DNA from: Cristatella mucedo
Lineage: Eukaryota > Bryozoa > Phylactolaemata > Cristatellidae
DNA: 64,000 nucleotides
Direction: 5' to 3'
NCBI GenBank assembly: GCA_009760855.2
Contig: WPIO01000221.1
Location: forward strand, 99,501-163,500
The position numbers and the translations under genes were made by a program. Every line of letters starts with the position of its first letter. The first letter of the stretch is position 1. Shown piece after piece: positions 63,660-64,000 of this stretch. The notes under the pieces are model-generated. The model did not search any database. It saw only the letters and a list, made by a program, of their open reading frames with translations, and had not been told where the DNA came from.

Positions 63660-64000
63660 GCAGGTAATAATAAGAGGTTATTTGTATAGCGCCATAAGAG
63701 AACTAACATTATGTTCATACACTTAATGCCAGACCAGCCGAGCTGCTGAGTTTTGCACTAGTTACAGTTGATAAAGGGCACAGGCCCAGTGGTTTTGATT
63801 AGAGAGAATTGCAATAATCTATATGCTGTATCACAAGCACGTGAACTAGTTTGGCTTACATACACTTGTCTAAAGGTTTGGTGATTTTTCTCAGCCGAGA
63901 GCAGTCCGACTCAGCAGTAGAGGCAGTGTGCTCATCCAATGCAAGTTGGTTTGGATTTCACATTGGCCGAGGTCATTAGAATGGTGCTGGGTGAACCAAT
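63660..64000 (-). pseudogene. LINE family A-like remnant running off the window
   Basis: Tail AATAATAAGAGG and GCGCCATAAGAGAACTAAC, then the diverged complement of the RT thumb (AGCTGCTGAGTTTTGCAC corresponds to the QNSAAR block). It continues beyond 64000. Confidence 0.65.

Overview
The window is nuclear DNA from a multicellular animal. It holds spliced genes with GT-AG introns, one GC-AG intron, many non-LTR retrotransposon fragments, tRNA-derived SINEs and long (AT)n, (GA)n and (CA)n runs. The gene set (N-myristoyltransferase, the ciliary protein calaxin, the histone methyltransferase KMT5A) is pan-metazoan. The protein divergence, the short introns mixed with long TE-filled ones, and a relic of an orphan element that I associate with invertebrates suggest an invertebrate. 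I cannot name the species. No operons, ribosome binding sites or bacterial features are present.

Layout. Positions 141-13171 (minus): N-myristoyltransferase (NMT), 11 coding exons giving 530 codons in one continuous frame; the last few codons lie left of position 1. Positions 172-230 bp away on the other strand, calaxin (CLXN/EFCAB1, plus) starts at 13402; six exons were found up to 25116 (192 codons, three EF-hands), and its last short exon was not located. Only 230 bp separate the two start codons, so they probably share a divergent promoter. Positions 25117-37665 are repeats: a (GA)n tract, 3' ends of L2/CR1-like LINEs, a broken plus-strand copy of an orphan transposon-like gene (about 30.6-32.1 kb), a GC-rich 300-bp island and a long minus-strand LINE copy. 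Positions 37666-56326 (minus): KMT5A (SETD8/PR-Set7), six exons, 367 codons, with the PCNA-binding degron and a full SET domain. At 58481 an unidentified plus-strand gene starts, again head to head with its neighbour; three in-phase exons run to 61110. The rest to 64000 is repeats and unassigned sequence.

Mobile DNA. Two related LINE families dominate. Family A ends in (TTATTA)n; family B ends in a conserved ACATTACAT-like tail. Both are 5'-truncated, often internally deleted, and lie in both orientations within introns. A tRNA-like SINE family is present in at least a dozen pieces, and one subtype carries the family A LINE tail, which suggests mobilisation in trans. Two short non-autonomous hAT elements look like the SPIN family, known from memory for horizontal transfer between distant animals; this is the most striking signal in the window.

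How the genes work together: NMT attaches myristate to N-terminal glycines, calaxin is a calcium sensor of the outer dynein arm of cilia, and KMT5A makes H4K20me1. They share no pathway; their proximity looks like ordinary gene neighbourhood with divergent promoters.
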